Counted from the first letter of the stretch, positions 1 to 5,984 are shown. The stretch: DNA of 6,184 bases from a bacterium (GCA_017853915.1 JAFMIS010000156.1:1-6184), one strand, 5' to 3'. Translations and numbers: made by a program. Notes: generated by a model not told the origin, from the letters alone.

Positions 1-101
1 CAATAGCGCCATCTGTCCTAAAACAATCTCACTTGCCGCGCCGTCTCTGAGAGAAGTTCTTGTTCTTTTGGGAACTGCTTCTGAGTGTTAGCCTCTCAGG
101 T

Positions 102-743
102 ATGCGTTTATTCCGAAGCAGCTATCTTAGTCTCTGTGTGGTTCTTGCTTTTTTGCCGGCGGGTGTCAGGGCCGACACGCCATGCACTCCGATTGATAAG
201 GATATCCCTGTGCGCCAGGCCACGGCCTCGGCTGGATTCTTTGCGAATCTTAGGAACTCGGATGATTCAATCAACTACCTCACCGATGAGTTGTTGAGTC
301 AGGCTGAGGCGAATGCGGGGGATCTTCAGAGAAGAGAGGAGGGGTGCTCTCGGGTGTGTTCAAACGCCGCAATCGCTGTCGTGTTCCGCTCCGTTCCGCG
401 TCTGACGCTCAGTGGTTATAGTGAAAGCGCTCGTTGCGATCAGTTGTTAAGCCAGACGACTCAAAATCCGATCGTCTTTGACAAAAAGCTCTTTGATTCG
501 AAAGACGAAGCGGAGGATTGGTATGAGGAGCTCACGCAAGGAGATGGTGATGATGGAGAGATTCTGTACGCGAAGTGTCCGGGAAAGTGCAGTCCATCGT
601 ACACCTCAGTGATTTACAAGCAGGCCTCAAAGTTTGTAGTAACAACGTCAGTCGTGTGTGGGCATGCTCGCGACAAAGACGATGATCAATATAACCTTAG
701 CGCGGCACTACGATGGGTGTGCCCGCAAGAGTATGGCAAATAA
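102..743 (+). CDS. Exported cysteine-rich protein of unknown function
   Basis: I do not recognise the family. From the ATG at 102 the product is 213 aa. It opens with a classical Sec signal peptide: basic residues R2 and R5, a hydrophobic core at about residues 8-19, and a likely cleavage site after VRA (A24|D25). The mature part has eight cysteines (28, 82, 86, 112, 159, 163, 186, 207), two pairs of them spaced CxxxC (82/86 and 159/163). An even count in an exported protein fits disulfide bonds formed in the periplasm or outside the cell. An acidic low-complexity stretch lies at about 147-153. A TTG at 60 would add 14 residues ahead of the signal peptide, so I prefer the ATG, although its Shine-Dalgarno is poor (CAGG almost touching the start). 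The FKBP isomerase gene starts 11 bases after the stop, suggesting one transcript and possibly a shared envelope role. The function is unknown. Confidence 0.8.
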   Translation: MRLFRSSYLSLCVVLAFLPAGVRADTPCTPIDKDIPVRQATASAGFFANLRNSDDSINYLTDELLSQAEANAGDLQRREEGCSRVCSNAAIAVVFRSVPRLTLSGYSESARCDQLLSQTTQNPIVFDKKLFDSKDEAEDWYEELTQGDGDDGEILYAKCPGKCSPSYTSVIYKQASKFVVTTSVVCGHARDKDDDQYNLSAALRWVCPQEYGK

Positions 744-745
744 AC

Positions 746-752
746 AGGTGAG
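746..752 (+). promoter_or_regulatory. Ribosome binding site of the FKBP gene
   Basis: AGGTGAG is a good Shine-Dalgarno match but sits only two bases before the ATG at 755, closer than usual. It lies wholly within the short gap after the upstream stop, which supports coupled translation of the two genes. Confidence 0.55.
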
Positions 753-754
753 TC

Positions 755-1207
755 ATGATAAAACGTATCATAGGTCTAGCGGCTCTTATTGGTGTCATAT
801 CCGTGGTCTTCCTGGTGCTCTCTGAGGGGAAAGGCCCCTCAACCGCCGAGGGCTCAGAGGTGATAACCCAGTCGGGCTTGAAATATCGCGATGATAAGAT
901 CGGTTCGGGTTCGTTGGCTGAGTCAGGAAAGCGTGTCTCGGTGCATTACACTGGCTGGCTCGATCAGAACGGAATGCTTGGCACGAAATTCGACAGCTCT
1001 CGCCCGCGAAATCGTCCCTTTGAATTTAACCTCGGAGCCCATCAGGTCATTAAGGGTTGGGATGAAGGCTTAGTAGGTATGCGCGTGGGGGGTATGAGGA
1101 CTCTTTTTATCCCATCCGAGCTCGCGTACGGCGAGCGTGGCACCGGTGATATTATAGGACCGAACGCGGGGCTTATCTTTGAGGTCGAGCTCCTTGAGGT
1201 AAAGTGA
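755..1207 (+). CDS. FKBP-type peptidyl-prolyl cis-trans isomerase, membrane-anchored or exported
   Basis: The enzyme catalyses cis-trans isomerisation of Xaa-Pro bonds and assists protein folding. The 150-aa product has a basic start (K3, R4), a hydrophobic segment at about residues 5-22, a linker to about 37, and one complete FKBP domain at about 38-150. Residues matching the FKBP12 active-site pocket are all present: Y65 in VHYTG, F79 and D80 in KFDSS, F89/F91 in PFEFNLG, V98-I99 and W102 in QVIKGW, Y125 in LAYGERG, and F142 in IFEVELL. It should therefore be catalytically active. The N-terminal segment has no lipobox and could be a signal anchor or a cleaved signal peptide. Either way the domain would lie in the periplasm of a Gram-negative cell. 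There is no N-terminal dimerisation domain of the Mip/FkpA kind. It follows an exported cysteine-rich protein, a possible client, which is inference only. Confidence 0.95.
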   Translation: MIKRIIGLAALIGVISVVFLVLSEGKGPSTAEGSEVITQSGLKYRDDKIGSGSLAESGKRVSVHYTGWLDQNGMLGTKFDSSRPRNRPFEFNLGAHQVIKGWDEGLVGMRVGGMRTLFIPSELAYGERGTGDIIGPNAGLIFEVELLEVK

Positions 1208-1522
1208 TTGCTGACCGGGATGATGTGCTCGTACGTTAACTAGGCGGTTTTGGATCGCTACGGTTGGATTCTGTCTCAGGGCGCTGTTCCCGCAATTGTT
1301 ATGTGGCTTTCTTCCGTAGCCGAGCTCAGTTCGATATCATCTCTCCTGATTCGATTGGTAGGTTTTGTAGCTGGTTATCGCTCGTGATTGAGAGTGGCGC
1401 TGAGTCGTCGAGTGAGCTCAAGCATCGGGGGCTGAGCGCCACTCTCAATGAGAATTTGGCACTCGGAGAGCTTCGTACCATCAAGACTTGATGGGGCATT
1501 TCCGAGCAGCAAGAGACACGTC
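1208..1522 (+). other. Intergenic region with no convincing gene
   Basis: These 315 bases lie between the FKBP stop and the 31-codon gene. A 75-codon frame (1264-1491, TTG start) crosses it, but it has no ribosome binding site and much of its 3' half is the inverted repeat at 1387-1449, so I do not call it. No U-tailed terminator follows the FKBP gene. A promoter for the small gene presumably lies here. TTGGCA at 1456-1461 is a possible -35, but no good -10 follows it. Confidence 0.5.
1387..1449. repeat. Long inverted repeat, 15-bp perfect arms
   Basis: ATTGAGAGTGGCGCT (1387-1401) is perfectly complementary to 1435-1449. After one G/G mismatch, two more pairs form (1403-1404 with 1432-1433). 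The loop is about 27-33 bases. No U-run follows on either strand (GAGAATTTGG on plus), so it is not a standard intrinsic terminator. It could be a REP/MITE-like dispersed palindrome, a structured RNA in the leader of the small downstream gene, or a protein-binding site. A copy count in the genome would decide between these. Confidence 0.75.
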
Positions 1523-1618
1523 ATGAGTAAAAAGAAACCAGCAAAAATGAAGGCCAAAAAAAAGCCGGCCGCTGCGAAACCAGCTCCGGCTCCGGTTCCC
1601 CTCCACGGGAAACCGTAA
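1523..1618 (+). CDS. 31-aa Lys/Ala/Pro-rich basic micro-protein
   Basis: A short frame from ATG to TAA encodes 31 residues, of which 10 are Lys, 7 Ala and 7 Pro. It begins MSKKKPAKMKAKKK, continues as an Ala/Pro tract, and ends HGKP. There are no acidic residues and no membrane segment. The composition resembles the C-terminal tails of histone H1-like bacterial proteins, so nucleic-acid binding is possible, but that is inference from composition alone. Support for a real gene comes from the proper ATG, the strongly biased composition, and a very strong terminator hairpin starting 12 bases after the stop. The ribosome site is weak (AAGAGA at 1510-1515, 7 bases upstream). The possible histone-like role and the chance of a meaningless K/A/P-coding stretch both remain open. 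Confidence 0.6.
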   Translation: MSKKKPAKMKAKKKPAAAKPAPAPVPLHGKP

Positions 1619-1630
1619 GCCACTCGGAGC

Positions 1631-1663
1631 GCCCCTCAAGTACGCTCGCGCTACTTGAGGGGC
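1631..1663 (+). terminator. Strong hairpin terminator after the 31-codon gene
   Basis: GCCCCTCAAGTA (1631-1642) pairs perfectly with TACTTGAGGGGC (1652-1663), giving a 12-bp stem with a 9-base loop. The tract after it (CTCCTCTATA) is pyrimidine-rich rather than a clean U-run, so termination is likely but not textbook. The stem also forms on the minus strand and could stop read-through from the convergent metallopeptidase gene. Confidence 0.75.
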
Positions 1664-1686
1664 CTCCTCTATACATCGGGGTCTTT

Positions 1687-1734
1687 GGAAGAGCGCATCC
1701 CGACAAGGTTTATTCGAATCATCTGCGCTCTTCC
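1687..1734 (+). terminator. Second inverted repeat, possible terminator in the convergent gap
   Basis: GGAAGAGCGCA (1687-1697) pairs perfectly with TGCGCTCTTCC (1724-1734). The 26-base loop contains the palindrome ATTCGAAT. On the plus strand GCTTTTATCTTTCT follows, a T-rich tail. It lies between the convergent plus and minus genes and may act as a backup terminator. The loop is long for that role, so a structured RNA or protein site is also possible. The 7-bp outer stem and the TTCGAATC in the loop recall a tRNA, but 48 bases is too short. Confidence 0.4.
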
Positions 1735-1831
1735 GCTTTTATCTTTCTCAGCTATTAAAATGTGTTCACTGCGTTCGCCTCTGCCAAGGCTTAGTGGAGG
1801 AACTCTTAACCTGCGCCCGCAGAGAGCCTGT

Positions 1832-3367
1832 TTAGTGGTTATTTCTTCGCAACGCCACTTCAAGAGCGGCTGGATTTAGGTGCCCGTTTTCGGGCAGAAT
1901 CTCCTTGGCCCGCGGAACTCCATCTGGATACATGCGATAAACACTCTCAAAGTGAGCAAATTTGGCCGGAGCTAGTTGTTGAAAAATAGCTGGTGCCAAA
2001 AAATACATAGTGCCGCTATCAGCATAATCCTCCCAAGGGCTGCGATGCGAATTCGGACCAAAAGCAAAACCAGCATCCGGATTATGAGACCACAGCGGCT
2101 GCAAGTTTGGAGCGTGTTGATCGAATGAAAATTGGACTCGCTCTCTCGCGTTTAATTGAACCGGAACCTCAAGTGGAACTTCGATCCCGCGCGCGAGGGC
2201 GTAGTTATTGTGCCGTCGAAGGAGAGGGTTTTTTTCTACAACGCGCCAATTCGAGAGTGCCGCGAACTCGTTGAATGCAATCGCTTCATTGCCGCATTCT
2301 TGAATAGCTCCATCGGCAGCGAGTTTCATGGTGTAACGGTCTCCAAAATGCAAACCGTGGCAGATCTCATGTACAAGGCAGATCTGTTGATCGCTCCATC
2401 CCTTGAGATAGGGGGCGCCCGTGCCGCTTGAGAAGGCGAGCGAATGCATCTCAATATCGCCGCTTCGGGCTCGACATGCCTGAAATTGTTCCGCGCAACT
2501 AGAGCGTCGGATAATCGAGCAGAGTAGGGGTGTGCCTATAAGTGCCCATCGCGGGAGATGTTTGAGGGTTCTAGAGACAGTGTGGATCTCGTCCATGCTC
2601 CACGACGCTTTTTCTCGAGACCAGAGATCCATGCCATTAAGGAGCATGACGCCAAATTTTTTGAAGATCTCGGCGCGCGTCACCAAATAGTCGACATGCC
2701 GAGCGCTCGTGGGCTCCTCAGACTCTTGAGATGGAAACCTGGAGAGCTCCTTCAGAAGAGCGCGAGAGAATTGAAGGAAGGCTCTGCGCTCGAGCACAGG
2801 AGCTGAATGCCCGAATTCGAGTTGGCCTTTGCAGATAGTAGAAAAGCTCGAGATGAGGGCATCACGCGCCTTGTTGGTGTCTTTGAGGTCTCGCGGGTTT
2901 ATTCCCTTGAGCGACAGGAAGGGCCTGCACGCATCAAGCATAATCGTTTTGAGGTAGAGACCGGCGAGTCTGGGGGATCGTTTATCCTCGGCCGGTAAGG
3001 GCTTCATAAGAGCTGAGAGCTCTCGCATGCTACCAGAGCTCATCAAGACCGCTTCCATAGCTGGGAGTCGGCGAGGGCCTCTCACACCAGCGAGCTCCGC
3101 GAAAAGCTCTCGTCGGTTGCTAGCGTCGAGATGAGCTAACTGAGGCACTAATCGACGCGGCTGACTGTCTCGCTCGCGAGAGAGAAGTTGGAAGGCAAGG
3201 TCGCTGTGTGAATCCGACCTTTCATCAGTCGATAGCTGTCCGCGCGATCTAGTATTAGAAATAGCGGCACTGGTCGGGCCTAGGATATTTGTCTCGATAC
3301 GGAGGGCGTTGATCCCAGCAGCGGGGTGTGAAGTATTAGAATTCCGGGAGAGATTATGCTTGCTCAT
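1832..3367 (-). CDS. Putative HExxH zinc metallopeptidase (gluzincin-like), effector- or toxin-like
   Basis: The 511-aa product has the zincin signature HEICHGLHFG: H333 and H337 would bind zinc and E334 would activate water, preceded by the hydrophobic ICLV of a typical active-site helix. Downstream, SPWEDYADSGTMYF at about 443-456 resembles the ED(F/Y)A(E/D)S segment that supplies the third zinc ligand in anthrax-lethal-factor-like peptidases, making E446 my preferred third ligand. A second candidate is the Glu-rich helix NEAIAFNEFAALSNW (E361, E367), whose layout recalls M4, ImmA or M91-type enzymes. Residues 1-70 are low-complexity and rich in Ser, Arg and Asn. No signal peptide or membrane helix is visible, so it is either cytoplasmic or exported by a specialised secretion system. 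The middle (about 80-310) is mostly helical-looking and unrecognised. The ATG has no clear Shine-Dalgarno; the next Met is residue 104. The peptidase fold is fairly sure, the target unknown. Confidence 0.75.
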   Translation of the reverse strand: MSKHNLSRNSNTSHPAAGINALRIETNILGPTSAAISNTRSRGQLSTDERSDSHSDLAFQLLSRERDSQPRRLVPQLAHLDASNRRELFAELAGVRGPRRLPAMEAVLMSSGSMRELSALMKPLPAEDKRSPRLAGLYLKTIMLDACRPFLSLKGINPRDLKDTNKARDALISSFSTICKGQLEFGHSAPVLERRAFLQFSRALLKELSRFPSQESEEPTSARHVDYLVTRAEIFKKFGVMLLNGMDLWSREKASWSMDEIHTVSRTLKHLPRWALIGTPLLCSIIRRSSCAEQFQACRARSGDIEMHSLAFSSGTGAPYLKGWSDQQICLVHEICHGLHFGDRYTMKLAADGAIQECGNEAIAFNEFAALSNWRVVEKNPLLRRHNNYALARGIEVPLEVPVQLNARERVQFSFDQHAPNLQPLWSHNPDAGFAFGPNSHRSPWEDYADSGTMYFLAPAIFQQLAPAKFAHFESVYRMYPDGVPRAKEILPENGHLNPAALEVALRRNNH

Positions 3368-3392
3368 GAGTTTTTAACTGTTCCGGATAAGT

Positions 3393-3411
3393 AGCACAGT
3401 GATCACGTGCT
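3393..3411. promoter_or_regulatory. Imperfect palindrome upstream of the metallopeptidase gene
   Basis: AGCACAGTGATCACGTGCT is a 19-base near-palindrome: the halves match except for one inserted base, and the core is GTGATCAC. It ends 26 bases before the metallopeptidase ATG on the minus strand, where an operator or a leader hairpin would be expected. No convincing -35/-10 pair was found around it. Confidence 0.35.
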
Positions 3412-3503
3412 CTCCACCCTGAACGTAGGGGATCTTTCTAAGACACATCGAACGCTACACGGATCGAGCTGTTTGGGTTTGAATCAGAGTTCTGGTTATG
3501 AGG

Positions 3504-3545
3504 TGTCCACGGCGCCAGGCGCGTAAAGTCAGGAATGTCCACGGC
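3504..3545. repeat. 10-bp direct repeat pair between helicase and metallopeptidase genes
   Basis: TGTCCACGGC occurs at 3504-3513 and again at 3536-3545. The start-to-start distance is 32 bases, about three helical turns, and AGG lies just upstream of both copies. It could be a tandem protein-binding site or chance. The pair lies just downstream of the helicase stop. Confidence 0.35.
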
Positions 3546-3562
3546 TGATCTCTATGATGGTC

Positions 3563-4720
3563 CTACGCAGGAACCGGTACTTCGGTCAGAGTGACCGGGA
3601 GTTTTCGAGAGAGTTGCCAGAAGAGGGGAAACTCTTGCGGTGCGATAATCGTCAGAGCGGTGCCAGACTTCCCCGCACGACCCGTTCGTCCAGTTCGATG
3701 AACGTAGGTTTCTGGCGTGTCGTGTAACGAGTAGTTCACAACAAGCTCAATATCACTCACATCGATGCCGCGCGCGGCGACATCAGTCGCGATCAGCAGA
3801 GGTAGCTCTCCGGAGCGGAAAGCAGCCATGGTACGCTCACGCTCCTTTTGAGAGAGATCTGAATTTATGCGGCGTGACTCTATATTTCGTTTGCGCAGCA
3901 TGATTTCTACGAGTTCGGTGTCCGATTTTGTGTTGCAAAACACGATCGCTGATTTTGGTTTGCGACTAGCAAGAAAAGCGGCAAGAGCTTGCGCTTTTGA
4001 TGTAAGGCCGGCATCCACTCGGCAATAAATATGCTCGATTAAAGCTGACGTCTCCTCTTCTCGGGCGAGCTCAATCCGAGTCGGCCGGCTTAAGAAAGAG
4101 TTTGCGAGCCCCAGGACTCGCGGCGTCATCGTGGCGCTAAAGAAAAGTCCTTGGCGTTGCTTCGGCAGCTTCGAGAGGATTTCGCGAATCTCATCGATGA
4201 ATCCCATCGAGAGCATCTCGTCGGCCTCGTCGAGAACAAACATCTGACATTTCCGTAATACAAGCTCGCGTTGATTGATCAGGTCGAGTAATCGTCCTGG
4301 GGTTCCCACGACAACACGAGGATCCTTGCGCAGGGCCCGAATCTGACGCTCCTGCTTTTCGCCTCCGATAATGCAGGCCGGCTCGACCTCTGGTAATACA
4401 TCGGCCACGACCGAAGCTACCTGCATCGCGAGCTCACGAGTTGGCGTGACAATCAGAGCGAAGTTGCCCTGGTATGGCATCGCGTCCAAGAGCTTGGATA
4501 GAATCGGTAGAGTAAAGGCCAGGGTTTTCCCACTTCCGGTCTGAGCTTCAACTATGAAATCGCCCCCCGTTAGAATCTTCGGGATCGACTCACGCTGGAC
4601 TGGGGTAGGAGTGGTGATCGAAAGGCTCGCCAGGGCCTTTAAAAGCTTGGGATTCTTAATGTCGGCGAAAGGTTGAAGCTCATCGGCCATAGAAGAAGCC
4701 GTCATTTCTGCTGTGTTCAT
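3563..4720 (-). CDS. DEAD-box ATP-dependent RNA helicase, minimal core
   Basis: The enzyme unwinds short RNA duplexes using ATP. Such proteins act in ribosome assembly, RNA decay or cold adaptation. All core motifs are present in the 385-aa product: the Q motif region (F18, Q42), motif I AQTGSGKT (59-66), Ia PTRELA (93-98), GG (119-120), Ib TPGR (140-143), II DEAD (164-167), III SAT (195-197), IV IVFC (259-262), V ATDVAARGID (311-320) and VI HRTGRTGR (341-348). The protein ends about 37 residues after motif VI. It therefore lacks the basic or RNA-binding C-terminal extension that gives DbpA, RhlE, CsdA and SrmB their specificity, so I give no gene symbol. The start ATG has no Shine-Dalgarno in its A/T-rich leader. 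A promoter-like pair lies at 4762-4789. The gene stands apart from both minus-strand neighbours. Confidence 0.97.
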   Translation of the reverse strand: MNTAEMTASSMADELQPFADIKNPKLLKALASLSITTPTPVQRESIPKILTGGDFIVEAQTGSGKTLAFTLPILSKLLDAMPYQGNFALIVTPTRELAMQVASVVADVLPEVEPACIIGGEKQERQIRALRKDPRVVVGTPGRLLDLINQRELVLRKCQMFVLDEADEMLSMGFIDEIREILSKLPKQRQGLFFSATMTPRVLGLANSFLSRPTRIELAREEETSALIEHIYCRVDAGLTSKAQALAAFLASRKPKSAIVFCNTKSDTELVEIMLRKRNIESRRINSDLSQKERERTMAAFRSGELPLLIATDVAARGIDVSDIELVVNYSLHDTPETYVHRTGRTGRAGKSGTALTIIAPQEFPLFWQLSRKLPVTLTEVPVPA

Positions 4721-4761
4721 AAATACTTATACTACTCGTCATGTGCGCTACTGTTGCCGTG

Positions 4762-4789
4762 AGAATAGGGCGCGCGGGTCTCTACTCAA
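4762..4789 (-). promoter_or_regulatory. Candidate sigma70-type promoter of the helicase gene
   Basis: Read on the minus strand, TTGAGT (4784-4789) and TATTCT (4762-4767) are 16 bases apart, a near-consensus pair. Transcription would start near 4755, giving a leader of about 35 bases. An alternative -10, TATAAG (4726-4731), is so close to the ATG that it would yield a leaderless message, but it lacks a good -35. Confidence 0.45.
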
Positions 4790-4800
4790 TACTTTTCAGA

Positions 4801-4824
4801 GATAGTAGCACAAAAAGCGCTATC
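4801..4824. repeat. Short inverted repeat upstream of the helicase promoter
   Basis: GATAG (4801-4805) pairs with CTATC (4820-4824), and an inner GC pair can also form. It lies between the 335-aa gene's stop (4872) and the -35 of the helicase gene. It could be a weak terminator for the upstream minus-strand gene or an operator. The stem is short, so confidence is low. Confidence 0.25.
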
Positions 4825-4871
4825 TACACCAATCGGGCTTTACGCGTGGTAGGGGGGTGGCGACACAATCC

Positions 4872-5879
4872 TCAGGCTTTCCGTCTGTCGGCAATGTCCT
4901 CGAGGAGCTCGCGAATCTCCGCGGACCGACGTTGTGAGGCGTGATTCTTAAATACTCGCCACTTGCTCTCGCATAAATCAGCTATGGCCTCCAGAATAAC
5001 GCACAGCAAATCCGTTTCCTCTCCCGCGACATCTCCGGAGCTCTCCTCCTCAAGTCTGCCGCGCAGAAGCGTCAGTAGGTTGGATAGATCCCGAGGGAGT
5101 CCGAGCATCTCTAACTGACAACAAGCTGCCCCTATACCGAGACTCAGCTGCGTACCATTTCCAAAAAACTCTCCCACAGCCAGATTTATTCGGGAGAGGT
5201 GGCCAAGGATTTGAAAAATAAACGAGCGTTCGCGCTCCTTGCGTTCCCGGGCGATGGTTGCCACCGTTATCTCGGTCTGTCCTACGAGGTGAGCTTCTGA
5301 AATCCCGAACACATCGAGCAGTATGTTATCGATCTTTCGCTTACACTGCAGGCGATATCCAAGCGCCGTTTCACGCTGTTTTTTTGGAAACTTCGCTAGC
5401 CCGGCGATGTGGTGTGGTTGAATTGTATTGGCGACAATAGCAAAGCGTTCCAGCGCGCGTTGGTTGTGAGGCGTTAGCTCTAAGCAGCGATCGAATATTC
5501 GCGCGGTTCGATCGATATCGTATGGGCGAATGCCGAATTGATACCATCCGACCGTTTCTAGCGCGAGCGCGGTCAAGGCATGCTGGTTGGTGGGAATCAC
5601 CTCGGGCCACTCTTCCGTTCTCACTTCCCGAATGGCGTCGAAGTCCGAAAACCCGACGCAGGTGAGAACTCTCCACGCACAACGGATCGCCTCTCCAGCG
5701 GGTTTTCGAGCTCCTGGGTTTGCGTCGGCCAACTCGAATAGCTCGCGGAGCTCGCGCACGGCCGCCTCAACCTGTTGATCGGCTAGTTGCGTGGCGGCGA
5801 AACGGTGCCCATAGGATCGACCCTGGGTTAACGACCCAGGTCGGGGAGGACCTTTAAACGAGTGTTGTTCGGAAGACAT
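4872..5879 (-). CDS. Hypothetical 335-aa soluble alpha-helical protein
   Basis: I do not recognise this protein. It has no signal peptide and no obvious membrane helix. The N-terminus (1-25) is Pro/Gly/Ser-rich and looks disordered. A charged helix follows at about 32-52 (QVEAAVRELRELFELAD). Residues about 104-152 (ALALETVGWYQFGIRPYDID onward to the ERFAIVANT helix) look like a TPR-type repeat, with a Trp-Tyr pair and a LELTPHNQRALE turn. The second half has helices at about 204-240 (charged RERKERERS) and 285-305, then a basic/acidic C-terminal helix (316-334). Eight cysteines are scattered without a metal-binding pattern. The start is secure because the only other Met is residue 258, though no Shine-Dalgarno precedes it. 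Its nearest minus-strand neighbour is the helicase, 151 bases downstream. A scaffold or protein-interaction role is a guess from the TPR-like part. Confidence 0.8.
   Translation of the reverse strand: MSSEQHSFKGPPRPGSLTQGRSYGHRFAATQLADQQVEAAVRELRELFELADANPGARKPAGEAIRCAWRVLTCVGFSDFDAIREVRTEEWPEVIPTNQHALTALALETVGWYQFGIRPYDIDRTARIFDRCLELTPHNQRALERFAIVANTIQPHHIAGLAKFPKKQRETALGYRLQCKRKIDNILLDVFGISEAHLVGQTEITVATIARERKERERSFIFQILGHLSRINLAVGEFFGNGTQLSLGIGAACCQLEMLGLPRDLSNLLTLLRGRLEEESSGDVAGEETDLLCVILEAIADLCESKWRVFKNHASQRRSAEIRELLEDIADRRKA
5818..5843 (-). repeat. Hairpin within the first codons of the 335-aa gene
   Basis: CGACCCTGGGT (5818-5828) pairs with ACCCAGGTCG (5834-5843), with one bulged base and a 5-base loop. 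It covers codons 13-21 of the minus-strand gene. A stable structure this close to the start could slow or regulate translation, or it may simply be coding-sequence coincidence. Confidence 0.4.
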
Positions 5880-5955
5880 GTTCTGAGAATAGCTGACTTG
5901 CCGGGGATTCTCTACATCAGGCTAGGGTTAAGCGGGAAAGAGCATCTGCCGCTCC

Positions 5956-5984
5956 TTGACTCAGTTTTGCCCCCATGGTACTTC
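5956..5984 (+). promoter_or_regulatory. Candidate promoter for the right-edge plus-strand gene
   Basis: TTGACT (5956-5961) is followed after 17 bases by TACTTC (5979-5984), with TG one base before the -10 (5976-5977) as in extended -10 promoters. Transcription would begin near 5991, leaving a leader of about 113 bases before the ATG at 6104. It lies in the divergent gap between the 335-aa gene and the partial gene. Confidence 0.4.

Noticed and set aside
2..91. Open frame from the window edge ending TAG at 89-91, possibly the tail of an upstream gene
   Set aside because: 29 codons without a stop is easily chance, and the residues show no recognisable C-terminus. It cannot be supported without upstream sequence.
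60..101. TTG start at 60 adding 14 residues to the first gene
   Set aside because: The ATG at 102 gives a well-formed signal peptide. The extra residues would precede it with a hydrophobic stretch of no clear use, and no ribosome site lies before 60.
1264..1491. 75-codon plus-strand frame with TTG start in the intergenic region
   Set aside because: No ribosome site. Much of its 3' half is the inverted repeat, which also gives a similar peptide on the other strand. No recognisable domain.
1375..1623. 82-codon minus-strand frame with an Ala/Phe-rich hydrophobic part
   Set aside because: It is the antisense of the K/A/P-rich micro-gene and the inverted repeat. The hydrophobicity comes from reversing Lys and Ala codons.
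1687..1734. tRNA-like ends (7-bp stem and TTCGAATC)
   Set aside because: 48 bases is too short for a tRNA, and no D or anticodon arm can be formed.
2156..2998. Three plus-strand frames (2156-2431, 2558-2806, 2807-2998)
   Set aside because: They are antisense shadows of the metallopeptidase gene, which carries the recognisable HExxH signature.
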